Shown here: positions 11,904 through 22,500 of the stretch, piece after piece | Numbering within the stretch: the first letter of the stretch is position 1 | Layout of the letters: each line of letters begins with the position of its first letter | NCBI GenBank assembly: GCA_016800925.1 | Contig: JABCPU010000024.1 | Location: 186,001 to 250,000, forward strand | Direction: 5' to 3' | Source of the DNA: Suillus spraguei | Taxonomy: Eukaryota; Basidiomycota; Agaricomycetes; Boletales; Suillaceae | Length of the DNA: 64,000 bases | Translations under genes and position numbers: made by a program | The notes under the pieces: generated by a model | Databases searched by the model: none | Told to the model about the DNA's origin: nothing | The model's input: only the letters and a program-made list of their open reading frames with translations

Positions 11904-13719
11904 ATGTCCCTTTCCCTGGTCTCGAATGCACATCTGGACGACAGTTCTGCGAAGATAAGGTCAAAGCCTGTTCCATGGGAGGTCCGTCAGCCATATTTCA
12001 TCAGCGCATGACACTCATCCCGGACTCAGGGATACCAACGTGCCGAACTAGTGACTTCAGAGGAGTTGGCTCTTATTAAGAAGGTGGACAGACAGTCCAG
12101 GGCGAAGGTCGAGTCTATCCATCTGTCAGATGGCCAAACATACGCCCTATTATACCTTCGGCTTCTTAAGAAGCTGCAAAGGGTCGATACCATGCAATGG
12201 CTCCTGGTCTTAATCGCAGAGGCACTCCTGGGTATGTTTCATTACAAATGTTTTGTAACGAAATACATGAGACCTATGTCTACAGATCATGATGAGCGGA
12301 TACCGCTCTTCGCAAGGGCCGCTCAATCTGATCCCGACCTCCCTTATACCCCTCTCATCAGGTACGCGTCCTCGCCGTCTCTTACTTGATTGCAAGATCA
12401 ACAGCCCCATGTCAGGACCCTGGAAGCTCAAGATGATTTTGTACAACTTAAATCCGCCCAAATACTGACTGTGCTGCTGAGGTGCGCATGATCCGCCTTC
12501 CTCTCGAGTCCATTATTGACGTCATGTCTGCTTAGCTCGGAATCAACTCCCCTTCAGCACCAGCACCTTCAACCATTCCTCAAAGTCCTTTCATCGCTCG
12601 TGCAGAGCCAGTCACAAAACAAGCGTGACGTTGCGGTCCAGTGCCTAGAGTCTCTTCTCGCTCGTCCAGAATGTCGCAAGGCAGTGTGGGCCATTCCTGG
12701 AATACTAGCAGGGTGAGCAGTTATAGCATCGCTCATCGGTTTACGCCTTAACTGATCGAACAGGTTCGTTGAAATCCTCCTCCATAAGCCTGGCCCCCAG
12801 ATGAGCTACCAAGTGATCTTCTGCATCTGGTTACTTTCGTTCGAGCAAGATGTCGCTGAACAGATTAACAAGTGAGTGTTCGAGCCGCGTTATCATGGGA
12901 CTTTCTCAAAGTTTTGAAGGAAATATGATATCATACCTCTGTTGATTACCGTGGCACAGGCTGCCGTGAAAGAGAAAGTTATCCGTGTTATTATTGCCAC
13001 TTTCAGTGTAAGCCCACGTTTTCTTTGGGCATGGTCGATGCTGATGTTCTCGAAGAATTTGATTACGAAGGCGCCTTCCGAGAATCTTCCGGCTATGCTT
13101 GTCGCGCAGCTTCTTCCGTTCTCCAAGAACCTTTCAACTCGTAAATGGTCCGACGAGGACATCGTGGAGGATGTACAGTACGTCAGAGATGAGTTAGAAC
13201 GCAACTTTGAAAGCTTGACGTGAGTATACTGATGCTACTTCAATCTCTCACTGACGGAATTCAGCACGTACGATGAATATCTATCTGAGCTAGCATCTGG
13301 CCATCTGTCGTGGACACCAGTGCACGAGTCAGATGCCTTCTGGAGAGAAAATGCATCAAGGCTGAACGATAGAGACTATGAACAATTGAAGTGATGGTAG
13401 CCCCATATGTCAAATGTTCAATTACTAATCCCTGCTTCAGGACCCTCATCAGATTACTAGGCTCCGATGACAAAGTAGTCTTGGCGGTTGCAGTTCATGA
13501 TCTTGGACAGTATGTGAAGCATTATGAACGAGGAAAGAAGTGAGCAAGGCCATACGACCCTGAACATTATGTCATTCTGATCGTTTCTCCAGAATAATTG
13601 CAGACTTGGGAGGTAAAGCCCGCGCAATGGAGCTTATGACCCATCCGGACCCAGATGTGCGCTACCGTGCCTTGCTATCAGTGCAGGAGCTCGTCAGTCA
13701 CCCTTGGTCAGCGGTATAG
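11904..13719 (+). CDS. VMA13: V-type proton ATPase subunit H
   Basis: Subunit H is the regulatory V1 subunit that activates the vacuolar proton pump and silences free V1. The model starts MSLSLVSNAHLDDSSAK at 11904 and runs through VTSEELALIKKVDRQ, YALLYLRLLKKLQRVDTMQW (armadillo-type helices) and DHDERIPLF. Later landmarks are FVQLKSAQILTVLL, VQCLESLLARPECR, SYQVIFCIWLLSF and RKWSDEDIVEDVQYVRDEL. The end is LGGKARAMELMTHPDPDVRY and LSVQELVSHPWSAV, the hallmark subunit H C-terminal domain. About nine introns of roughly 50 nt join without frame breaks. One acceptor choice matters: the AG at 12415-12416 (gtcag) rather than the earlier one keeps the frame. It is divergent from mL46. Confidence 0.95.
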
Positions 13720-15837
13720 TGCACACTCGGACGTTATTGATACTGCCTCCATATTATCAGCATGCGTACTATCGCCGTCATGATGTATGTTGGCAACTAC
13801 CGTTGTATCTTGTTCTACATGCTACGTCTCGCATTCGTACGTGATAACGTCATTCCTCTTTTCGTCCGCAATGTCGGCATGTTTGTTCACCGTGTTTGTT
13901 ACATGTTTCACGGTCTTGGAACCCCTCCCAAGGTACGTATCGGCGTGAAAAGGAACATTTGATGCATTCATTGTAGTTCTCGACAAAGATATTGGTATTG
14001 ACAAATGTTGCAGCATGCAGTATCTTAGTATCATAAATCCTGTGAGGCACTGGTGCTCTTGTACGATCCAAGCCCCTGTATACAGCGTATGCACGTAAGT
14101 ACCATGACACAATCAGAGCGGGGTCAATCAAGGGTAAGTGTTTTTTTAGGTTGACTATTCAAACAAATTAATTCATACATCAAGTGGTAATTGCCAAATC
14201 CTCGCAGCCACGGTTAGATGAGGCCATCACCGGCATCATCCGACTGGTATGCCACCATCAGCATTGCTATTGCGAGATTGAGGCATGATATTTATCCGCC
14301 TCAACTGACCAAAGTAAGCGTCTTAGTACGAATCAAGTAGAAAGGGAGACCCGCTCAGGGAACTTCCCTTGATTGGATCAGAAGAAATGCTGGTTATGAC
14401 ACTGCAAAGCAGTGACTCATAATTTACACTTAAGGTCACAAGGCCTAGCTACTAGGTGTGACCATACAATTTGTGCCTCGGAACTATTATATTATTGAAA
14501 CTACACCTCTTTCTGACGTTGCTTGTGACCACGTCAACTGTCAGCCAGTGAAACGCTCCATCACTGCAATCATGAAGCTAAGCCTGGGACTCGAATAGTC
14601 CTTATACTTATACTTCCATCTTGATGGGGCCAGGGTTCCGGCTCATTTATAAGGATGAGAAGTGCATGATGTGAAACCTGCTTCTAACTCTTCAACGAAT
14701 GCAGACGGAGTATTCAGCTGACAATATCGTGGCACCCAGTAGCCTGCAGATCTTAGCGGTATATCGATTTCCTGTCTATACTGGGGCCAAACAACAACAT
14801 AATTACTTAGTCACTGGTGAACGATGCTTACTGCTTGACTTTACTGGAAATATTTATTCATGTACGTGTATGGTACAAGCTGCATGCACGTCCTTGCCAA
14901 GCGTTGCTCTTGCCTCACAGGATTCAGCTCTTTTGCTCTGACTGCAATTCTCCTTGCCTTGTGACATACACTACTTCTGATCTGATCTATCACATGTAGG
15001 CATTTTCGTGCTCGGAGTATGCGCGCTCTGAGACAACAATAGATTCGTTCTTACAGCCATGTTGTGCGCCCCTCTTGTGAGTCCCACATTTGCAACATGC
15101 CCAAGCTCACGAGTGAGAAAATATTCCAGCGGTCTTATTAACATCAATGGGCATTGCTTTCCCTACCATCACTGCTTCACATGGTGCATGCTCTCACCTC
15201 CCTCCACCACTATTCATTCATATTTACATCACTCTCACGGGTAACAAGTTGCTACCGTACTACCTCATGTAGTGTCCAACTCTCCGTGCCGTTTCTCCTC
15301 TTATTTGTGATTGAATTGGGAGCCTACATATGCACACTGACTCGCGCACGCCATTCTAAGGATTGGTCTACCTTACACTCATGTACCATGAGTAGAGCTG
15401 GTCAACAGTCCTCTGCACACTATCCTTGTGAAGCACAACATATTCTACACTGCATGCAGTCTGTGTGAGATGTACTTAACTTATATGACTGCATGTTCTA
15501 TCATGGGCGGGAGGCGCATTTGTTGGCCTCGGTCTATTTGATATCCATATGTATCAAGTGTACTGAGCGACGGCGGATGGGTGTATAACAATCAGGACTC
15601 AAAGGCTGGATTTGAACATACTAGAGCCAGGAACATAACGAGGCTGACGCAATGAACAAATGCTATCTTGTCCCGTGCAATCGGTACCCCCATGTTTGGT
15701 GGTTTCCCAACTGTCACTGCAGGTATAGCGTACCAGAACAAGAAACAGGTCCAGTATCCGGCCTACGATTTAGGGGAAATCTGCTTATATAAGCGTCACA
15801 TTTTGTTGGAGGGCGACCATTGCATCTGGCAACTGGC
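13720..15837. other. 2.1 kb intergenic region without a supported gene
   Basis: This lies between VMA13 and NOP14 on the same strand. Small open frames on both strands (for example 13762-13962, 13822-14131, 14699-14999, 15059-15468) have no recognisable domain, unlikely composition and no consistent splicing. A short hairpin at about 14588-14602 has a T-arm-like look but is not part of a tRNA. I see no transposon termini or tandem repeats. The last few hundred bases should contain the NOP14 promoter. Confidence 0.5.
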
Positions 15838-18800
15838 ATGGCGAAGGGATCTCAGTTATCTCAGCTCAAGTCAGCGTTATCTCAGGCGGGGATCAACAAG
15901 GCCCCACAAAATGGAAAGAAGCGCAAACGTTCAGGCTCTATTGACCAGGATAAAATCAAGAAAGCAGCCAAGCTCCAGGAAATACACAAAAAGCTGAATC
16001 CCTTCGACATCAAGGTCACGAAGCTCAAACATGATGTCGGCGGGCGCAAGATAAAAGGTTCTAAAGGACATCCCGCACAAAGCAAACAAGCAGGTATTCA
16101 GCAGGTGCACACATTTTACTTTTTAGGAGTATCAACGGCTCTCCTCATTGCCTACAATAGCGCGAGAAGACTCTGTTGAAAGAGTTCCAGGATAGAGGTC
16201 GTGTTGGGGGAGTTGTCGATAGACGCTTTGGTGAAAATGACCCCTCTATGTCTCTTGAAGAGCGTATGCTCGAGCGTTTCACGAAAGAAAGGCAGCGAGC
16301 TTCCAAAGGAACCATATTCAACCTCGAGGGAGAAGAACAGCTCACGCATTATGGCCAAAGCCTCTCGAATCTAGATGATTTCGATGACGTTGGTTTGCCT
16401 ATGGATGAAGACGATGACGATGATCAAGGTGAGTATCTGTATACTTTGTGCGTCGAGTTTGTTTTGTTCAACCAGTTCAAGGCCAACTTGATCGTGACAT
16501 CGTAGGGAGGACACACTTTGGTGGGTTTGGCGATAAGGATGAGGACGAAACAGATCACAACGTGCGTCTCTCCTAGCTTAGATAGAAACGTCGTGCCCAT
16601 CATGATTTTCCAGACCGACCGGAAGAAATCAAAAGCGGAAGTTATGGCAGAACTCATCGCCAAAAGTAAAGAGCACAAGGTAACATATTAGACTTTTTAC
16701 TAGAGTCTTCCTGATTTTGATTCAGGCCCGCCGTCAACTGGAAAAAGTAGAAGAGGACAGTATGCGGCATCAACTTGACGAAGACTTTGACTCCTTGAGA
16801 AGTCTGCTCTTCGCTCCTGACGCGCAGACAGCCGACAGCAACTTGGCTTCTCTTGGTAATTCTGGAAACCAGCCTGACATTCCCTCCGTAGACATAGATG
16901 AGCAAATGGATTACGACAGACAGGTTCGCGAACTCGCGTTTGATCAACGCGCAAAGCCAAAAGATCGAACAAAAACTGAAGACGAGCTTGCACTTGAGGA
17001 GAAGGAGGCTTTAGAGAAGGCGGAAAGGCAGCGAAGGCGGAGAATGCTTGGAGAAGATGGAGAAGACAGTGATGACGGCGGCAAAAATCTAGGAAAAAGG
17101 AAGAGGGAACGTGGGGGCGATGATCTCGAAGACGATTTTGTAGGGGACGAATCGTGGGGAGGTATTGGGCCGGGATTAGGTGAGGTTGGGATAAGCAACC
17201 AGACGGTTGCGGAGGATGACAGCGAGGAGGAGGAGGAAGATGAGAGTGAAGGTGTGGATGAGAATGAGGAGACCGACGACGAAGTTGAGAACAGCGAGGC
17301 AGCGGAGGAGGGTGAACTAAGCTTTGACAGTGAGGCAGGTAGTACTTCTGAAGGCCAGTTCGACAAAATCACAACCAGCAAGAAATCAGCAAAACTCAAG
17401 TCACCGGGTGTTCGACACGAACTGCCCTTCACTTTCCCTTGCCCCGAGTCACACGAAGAGTTTCTGGAGATCATTGGAGAAATAGATGATACGGACGTGC
17501 CTATCGTTGTTCAACGTATACGCACGTTGCACCACCCAAGCCTTTCGCCAGAAAACAAAGTGAAGCTTCAGGTAACACCTTTCTTCGACAGTTGTGAACC
17601 CAGTTAACATTCTCTGTAGAACTTGACATCGGTCCTTGTTGACCACGTACTCTATATCTCATCCCCGCCTGCCCCACGTTTTTCACTCCTGAACCCTATT
17701 GTTTCTCACCTCTTTGCACTTTGTCGCTCATACCCGATCGAATCCGCAGGTATTTTCGTGGGGAAACTCTCGCTGATGTACAAAAATTTGGAGCGGGGAT
17801 TATCGCAGGGAGCTCATGAACTGAGTGCAAGAACATGGCCGGGACCAGCTGAATTGTCTCTTTTGCGCACCATCGGAGTTATATGGTCTAGTAGTGATAT
17901 GAATCATCCCGTCATTTCACCCGCGCGGCTTCTCATGGGTGCTTACTTGGGGTTGTGTCGTGTTCGGTCACTAACGGACATAACGAGTGGACTCTTTTTA
18001 TCATCCATCTTCCTTCAGTACGAGGAGTTGTCCAAACGCCTGGTCCCAGAAGCCATAAACTTTTCTATCAATGCGGTCTTGCACCTAGCTCCGAGCGCTC
18101 TTATAAATGCTGCATCAATACCCGGTTCTTTCCCTTCCCCCGACTTCCGCTCAGATTTCTGCGCCCCCCTCGCGATCAACGTCAAGAGGTCCAAAGATCT
18201 CGACTTCCGCACACCAAACCTACATCGGCTCCTGACCAACGACCATTATCAGGAGCAGGATAAACTTGATCTGCTGGGTCTCGCCTTTCGCCTGCTAGAT
18301 CGGTTTTCAGATATGTACAAAGGTCTGGACGGTTTTATCGAACTCTATCAACCAATTTCAGACATCCTGACGAAGATCGACATCACAAAACTCTCGGAGG
18401 GCGTTCGAGTGGGTTGATATCACGATTGTGCGAAAAGTGGACTTACCATGATTTTAGACGCAAGCCTCCTCTTTGCAAGACAAGCTCAGCAGGTTATTGA
18501 AGTTTGCTCGTCAAGCTCGCAGGCCTCTTCTTCTTCAGGCCCATAAGCCAATTCCGATTCCAACATATATACCCAAGTTTGAGTCGAGGTCCTCCTCATA
18601 CCTCCGGCGACATGATCCAGATCATGAACGCAACGAGGCCTCGAAGCTTCGCTATCAACTCAAGCAGGAGAAGAAGGGGGCCATTCGTGAGCTCAGAAAG
18701 GATGCGAAGTTCTTGGCAGCTGTAGAGCACAAGCAACAGAGTGAAAAGGACCGCGCTTACAGGGACCGCATGAATAAGGCGTTTTCATCGTTGGAAGGCG

Positions 18801-18868
18801 AGAGAGCTGAACAAAAGGCCATGGATAGAGAGAAGGCGAAAGAAAAACGTCGATCTGGACGCAAGTAG
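15838..18868 (+). CDS. NOP14: Nucleolar protein 14 (small-subunit processome)
   Basis: NOP14 is required for 18S rRNA maturation in the nucleolar 90S pre-ribosome. From MAKGSQLSQLKSAL at 15838 the protein carries KLNPFDIKVTKLKHDVGG and GVVDRRFGENDPSMSLEERMLERF, followed by KGTIFNLEGEEQLTHYGQSL, all family signatures. A HFGGFGDKDE segment is then followed by a very acidic central stretch (about 17200-17350). The C-terminal alpha-helical domain includes HELPFTFPCPESHEEF and LLRTIGVIWSSSDMNHPV, with the end KFESRSSSYLRRHDPDHE, KLRYQLKQEKKGAIRELRKDAKFLA and a basic tail. Six short introns were placed, the last between GVR and TQASS. The stop TAG is at 18866-18868. Length (about 900 residues) agrees with the family. 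Confidence 0.95.
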
Positions 18869-19730
18869 ATTATTATAATATCTAACAAGTCATCTAATTA
18901 GTAAAGGTGAACGCTGACTACTGCAGTGGGTGATAGCGCTGAGTACTGGTAGAATTAACTGTAACTTCAATATGGAGAAATATTGTCATAGTCGGTTGAC
19001 TGATAAGTAGTCTCGGCCATCGGGTGGTTTGACGTTCAGGTTTGATCAATCTTAAGTCCTTGGGCACCAGTGCAGGTATCAACAAATCAGACAGTACGTT
19101 GGCACTGTAAAGTGGAAGGGGCACTTGAACTATCTAATGTATATACAGTACACTATCTCACGAGAATGGGAGAGATGAGAACATGTGTAGAATCCTTTTA
19201 AAATAACTAGGATATATGAGATGTATTGTGTAGATCAACAAAATCACAGCGCTCACCATGAAATTGTATCATTTGATCTTGAAACCGCTCTCCTACGTGC
19301 CTACATAGTAGTCAGGCCTGTGTTACTAGTACATAGAAATATAGCAACTTGTTCTTCCAGCGAGACGAACTTGGAGTCAACATAGCCAAAGTTATGGAGC
19401 TCGGGAATGAATGCTTCAAAGGCATGTGCATGCATACCCGGTTCGCATTGAATGCATTCGGGATGACTGGTAAGAAGCTCCACGAGCCAGCCTTCACCTG
19501 AGAGAATAAAGCCTTGTAGACGAAAATTCTGTGCAAATTTGGGCCTAATACTATGGAATATTTGTTTGGTGTATCAATACGTAGTATATTGTCATCTATC
19601 CTGTCCTCACCGAGGGTACCAGAGACATCGAATAGAGTCAGAACCAATGACCTTTACTACCAGTGCCATTAGCCACGACATTCATTGACAGTTGATGGAA
19701 ATCAGAGTTGTGTGGCGCCACTGAATCGCT
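18869..19730. other. Intergenic sequence at the left side of a repeat island
   Basis: No gene is supported in this AT-rich stretch after NOP14. Two overlapping minus-strand frames near 19301-19647 are short, with no domain and no plausible start context. They are best regarded as chance. Confidence 0.4.
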
Positions 19731-19800
19731 CATTGACAGACAATGAATTTAATATCAGAACGAAAATCATTGTCTGACTTGCATAAATTCATTGTCACGA
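19731..19800. repeat. Nested inverted repeats built on a gacaatga core
   Basis: The 12-mer gacaatgaattt at 19739-19750 is exactly the reverse complement of aaattcattgtc at 19785-19796. A shorter copy of the same core, tcattgtctg at 19767-19776, can also pair with cagacaatga on the left. The segment can form competing hairpins and may be a remnant of a small terminal-inverted-repeat element, but no target-site duplication was identified. Confidence 0.55.
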
Positions 19801-19820
19801 CACAATCTAGATGTGAAGAG

Positions 19821-20005
19821 GCGACGAGACTCGAACTAGAAACGAGAGAGAGTGATAACTCAGTCTTAGTTGGAAAGACTACACTATGACAGGTTCATAC
19901 CTAGAAACGAGAGAGAGTGATAACTATACATCGTTAGTACTAAGTATGATGTTCAAGTCGTAGTAAGTAGCTCACCTCAGTCTTGGTTGGAAAGACTGAG
20001 GGAAA
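19821..20005. repeat. Duplicated block with tRNA-like features
   Basis: The 25-mer ctagaaacgagagagagt-gataact occurs identically at 19836-19860 and 19901-19925. It is followed by cagtctt(a/g)gttggaaagact at 19861-19880 and 19978-19997. In the second copy the two parts are pushed apart by about 52 extra bases. On the minus strand, the first copy reads as a hairpin with a 7-base loop (agtctt/aagact stem), then a pyrimidine-rich stretch and tagttcgagtctcg, which resembles a tRNA T-arm and box B. It looks like a decayed tRNA-derived repeat; this is inference. Confidence 0.5.
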
Positions 20006-20282
20006 AGAATTCTATGGACGCTGAATATTAGAGGATCGTTTGAACGGAGAACGAAAATATGAACGTGGATGAAACGTGTATGATAAGTATGTAATGATAG
20101 ATAAGAGGAGCATATTTTGATACTAGATGATACAAATTCAGTATTGTGATGTTGTGCTGTTGACGGTCTACCCAATAAGCGTTAGTGATGTGCATGGCCC
20201 AGCTTCAGGCCATGGGCCTAGGCAACTGTAACCCCCGGGTACCAGAGGCTGTACCTGCATCCATACCCATGGGTATTGAGTG

Positions 20283-20352
20283 AGAGGGGAGTAATGAGAG
20301 CAGAGTGGGAGTAATGTGCAAGGGCAGAGTGGGAGTAGTGAGCAAGGGCAGA
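20283..20352. repeat. Short tandem repeat, unit about 24 nt, roughly three copies
   Basis: The motif gagtgggagta(a/g)tg(t/a)gcaagggcag recurs at about 20283, 20305 and 20329 with small differences. It directly precedes the tRNA-Leu-like array and is non-coding as far as can be seen. Confidence 0.6.
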
Positions 20353-20850
20353 GTCCAAGAGAAACATATTCGGATTCTGTTGCGGCAACCACCTGGCTAA
20401 GACCAGGTACAGTGAACTTCTAAAGAAACCATCCATAAATGAATATCAAGGTGTGTTCCGATAGAGAAAAAACTCGTCATCGGCAGGTTTCGAACTTGCA
20501 CAATGGAAGAAAGACAAATTTTGATTCTGTTGTAGCAACCAACGGCTAAGACCAGTTACGGTGAACTCAGCCAAAGAAACTATCCATGAGTGAATATCAA
20601 GGTGTTCCGATAGAAAAAGACCTCGTTGTCGGCGGGTTTCGAACCTGCACAGTCCAAGAGAAACGGATTTTGATTCTGTCGTAGCAACCACCCAGTGACT
20701 AAAACCAGTTACGGTGAACCTCTAAAGAAACCATCAAGGAATGAATGTCAAGTGTGTTCTGATAGAAAAAAAGTGTAGTTCAGCAGGTTTCAAACCTGCG
20801 TAGTTCAAGAGAAATAGATTTTGATTCCGCTGTGGTAACCACACTGGCCA
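20350..20850 (-). repeat. Tandem array of four tRNA-Leu(CAA)-like units, period about 150 bp
   Basis: Read on the minus strand, each unit has the order tagccgttggttgc-like box A, then acagaatcaaaatc(t/c)gt. That is an anticodon-arm-like hairpin with loop atcaaaa, which would present CAA. A pyrimidine-rich variable segment follows, then gcaggttcgaaacc(c/t)gc, a T-arm with perfect box B core ggttcgaaacc. After the 3' side a run of five to seven T residues follows, as in RNA polymerase III terminators. Units lie at about 20470-20555, 20621-20705 and 20772-20845; a fourth at 20350-20412 lacks the T-arm. Spacing of the common parts is 148 and 152 bp. Acceptor stems do not pair, so these are not normal tRNA genes. 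A SINE or amplified tRNA-derived repeat is the likeliest reading. Confidence 0.6.
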
Positions 20851-21853
20851 GGCTACTTTAATTCTTGCACTTGACGAGACTTTCGTAAGTTGAAAACTTA
20901 TGGGACTCCTGATTGACACAGTCCGAAAAGATGACATAGACAATAGAGTTCGAGTCGGAACTCTACGAGACAATAAAACTGCCCCGACGAGGGACGAAGA
21001 CTGAGATAATTTTATCATCAGCAGGTTCAATATGACATTACCACTAAGTATACAGGAAATTTCTAGAAACACAAGGAAATCAGCAGATATTGAAAAACGA
21101 GGGCAATGAGCCACTGTCACCACCTTGAAAACCAGACATAGAGGATTGAAGACGGGAGTCTCGTCTTCCCACAAAACGGTGGCCACGCAGCAATCCAGTT
21201 CATTCCAACATCCCAAACACAAAATCGAGACCACACGCGACTTCGAACTCGACATCGGTAGTGAGCGCACGGCAATGAATCACTGAGGCCATGAGAATTT
21301 CAGCGAAATGCGAACTTGAGCCCAAATGGCCGAGCGAACGAGCATTTAAAGAAGAGACGAGAGAAGAATGCGATTCAAGGTCAAAAACAACAACGGACAC
21401 AGGAAGACAACCGATTTGAATGAGGTCCCAGCGGTAAAACACGATATAACCTACTCCCTTATGACAGCGGGAATAAATCTACACAACACATTAGAATTGT
21501 CGCACGTCAGGGTGTTCGGAGGTCAGTGAAAGCACTTACATTCAACTAGGAAGGTTCTAGTGTAAGCCTTGGGCAAAATGAATGGTCTGGCTTTCCATAC
21601 AGGCTTGTATTTCCACCACTGCAAGAATTTGGAAAGGTTCAGGAAACTAGGCGATAAGGAGTCAACTTGGCCGGTGCAGCTGTTGAGTGGGATGAGACAA
21701 ATTACCTTCCTCAGAACTCGGGAGCTCTGAAACTCTGGCAGCGATATGGAGGTGGTGATGAGAGGACGATGGGCACGCCGCAAGGCACGTATGACTATTA
21801 GATTATCTGTGAAAAAATAGACTCATTTAATGGTACAAGGGTTGAGAATATGA
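20851..21853. other. Unassigned 1 kb between the repeat array and a small open frame
   Basis: Several minus-strand frames (20734-21270, 21200-21442, 21523-21783) are open for 80 to 178 codons. Their translations show no domain I recognise and no clear splice joining. The longest one runs into the tRNA-like array, which argues against a real gene. It might be the decayed interior of a mobile element. Confidence 0.35.
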
Positions 21854-22180
21854 ATGAATTCTCAGAGTTCTGGTACCAAGTACCGGCGGGTGAAGACCGT
21901 CACAGCGATGGAAGGGCAAGCTGATGGTGGGCATGAAAACAATGGACACTCTCGAAGAAGCGGAGCAGGTTCCTCTAGACTACCTCACAATATTGCGCGT
22001 TCGTTCGAGAGTGCAATGTCGGGCGCTATTTGGAAGAGAGGAAGAGGAAATGACAACAGTGAACATAAGAAATCTGTTATTGTAATTCACGGTCCGAAGG
22101 CGAGCGGAGCGTATGTACATGATACAGCTCCGGCCCGCGGGTCAAGCTCGCGACATCCTGTTAATAATACGTGCTACTGA
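21854..22180 (+). CDS. Small hypothetical protein, 108 codons
   Basis: An ATG-started frame encodes a hydrophilic Ser/Gly/Arg-rich polypeptide (MNSQSSGTKYRR at the start, RHPVNNTCY at the end). It contains one short hydrophobic strand, KSVIVIHGPKASG. No family is recognised. It sits directly upstream of a tRNA-Gly gene on the same strand and downstream of the repeat island. It may be spurious, since its neighbours are non-coding. Confidence 0.3.
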   Translation: MNSQSSGTKYRRVKTVTAMEGQADGGHENNGHSRRSGAGSSRLPHNIARSFESAMSGAIWKRGRGNDNSEHKKSVIVIHGPKASGAYVHDTAPARGSSSRHPVNNTCY

Positions 22181-22195
22181 GGTGGTGTTATACAA

Positions 22196-22266
22196 GCATT
22201 AATGGGGTAGTGGTAACCTGGGTCGTTGCCATCGACCCGCCGGGGGTTCGATTCCCTCTTAATGCA
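22196..22266 (+). tRNA. tRNA-Gly(GCC)
   Basis: The 71-nt sequence folds as a standard cloverleaf. The acceptor stem is gcattaa/ttaatgc with seven perfect pairs and discriminator A. The D-arm contains gggtagtggtaacct (box A ggggtagtggt). The anticodon stem is ggtcg/cgacc with loop ttgccat (anticodon GCC), and the T-arm is gggggttcgattccct (box B ggttcgattcc). No intron. A T-run follows 29 bases later. Glycine GCC is the usual major fungal glycine tRNA. Confidence 0.95.
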
Positions 22267-22294
22267 CTTGCGCCGATTTCTTTCTGAAATCAGC

Positions 22295-22299
22295 TTTTT
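22295..22299 (+). terminator. RNA polymerase III T-run terminator of tRNA-Gly
   Basis: Five consecutive T residues follow the tRNA 3' end at 28 bases distance, the first run of that length downstream, and would stop polymerase III. Confidence 0.6.
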
Positions 22300-22500
22300 G
22301 TCAATCGCAGGTACTGCAGGACTGATTGATTATATCAACGCTTTATTCTCCCCAGTGTGTGAAATAACAATAACTTACACAAAGCACAATTTAAATGGAA
22401 TCAGTTGTTCTATCATGGTTGTTGCATATTTCTACCCTCTCGTAGCAGCATATTCGTTTCATGTGTCCTACTATTTTTGCAAAAGCTGAATAAATCATGA

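Noticed and set aside
14588..14602. Hairpin ggactcgaatagtcc resembling a tRNA T-arm
   Set aside because: The loop is five bases, and no acceptor, D or anticodon arms are found around it.
16944..17474. A Ser-rich 176-codon minus-strand frame inside NOP14
   Set aside because: Its poly-Ser composition mirrors the acidic Glu/Asp codons of NOP14 on the other strand.
20734..21270. A 178-codon minus-strand frame
   Set aside because: It overlaps the tRNA-like array, has no recognisable domain and no gene-like neighbours; at best element debris.
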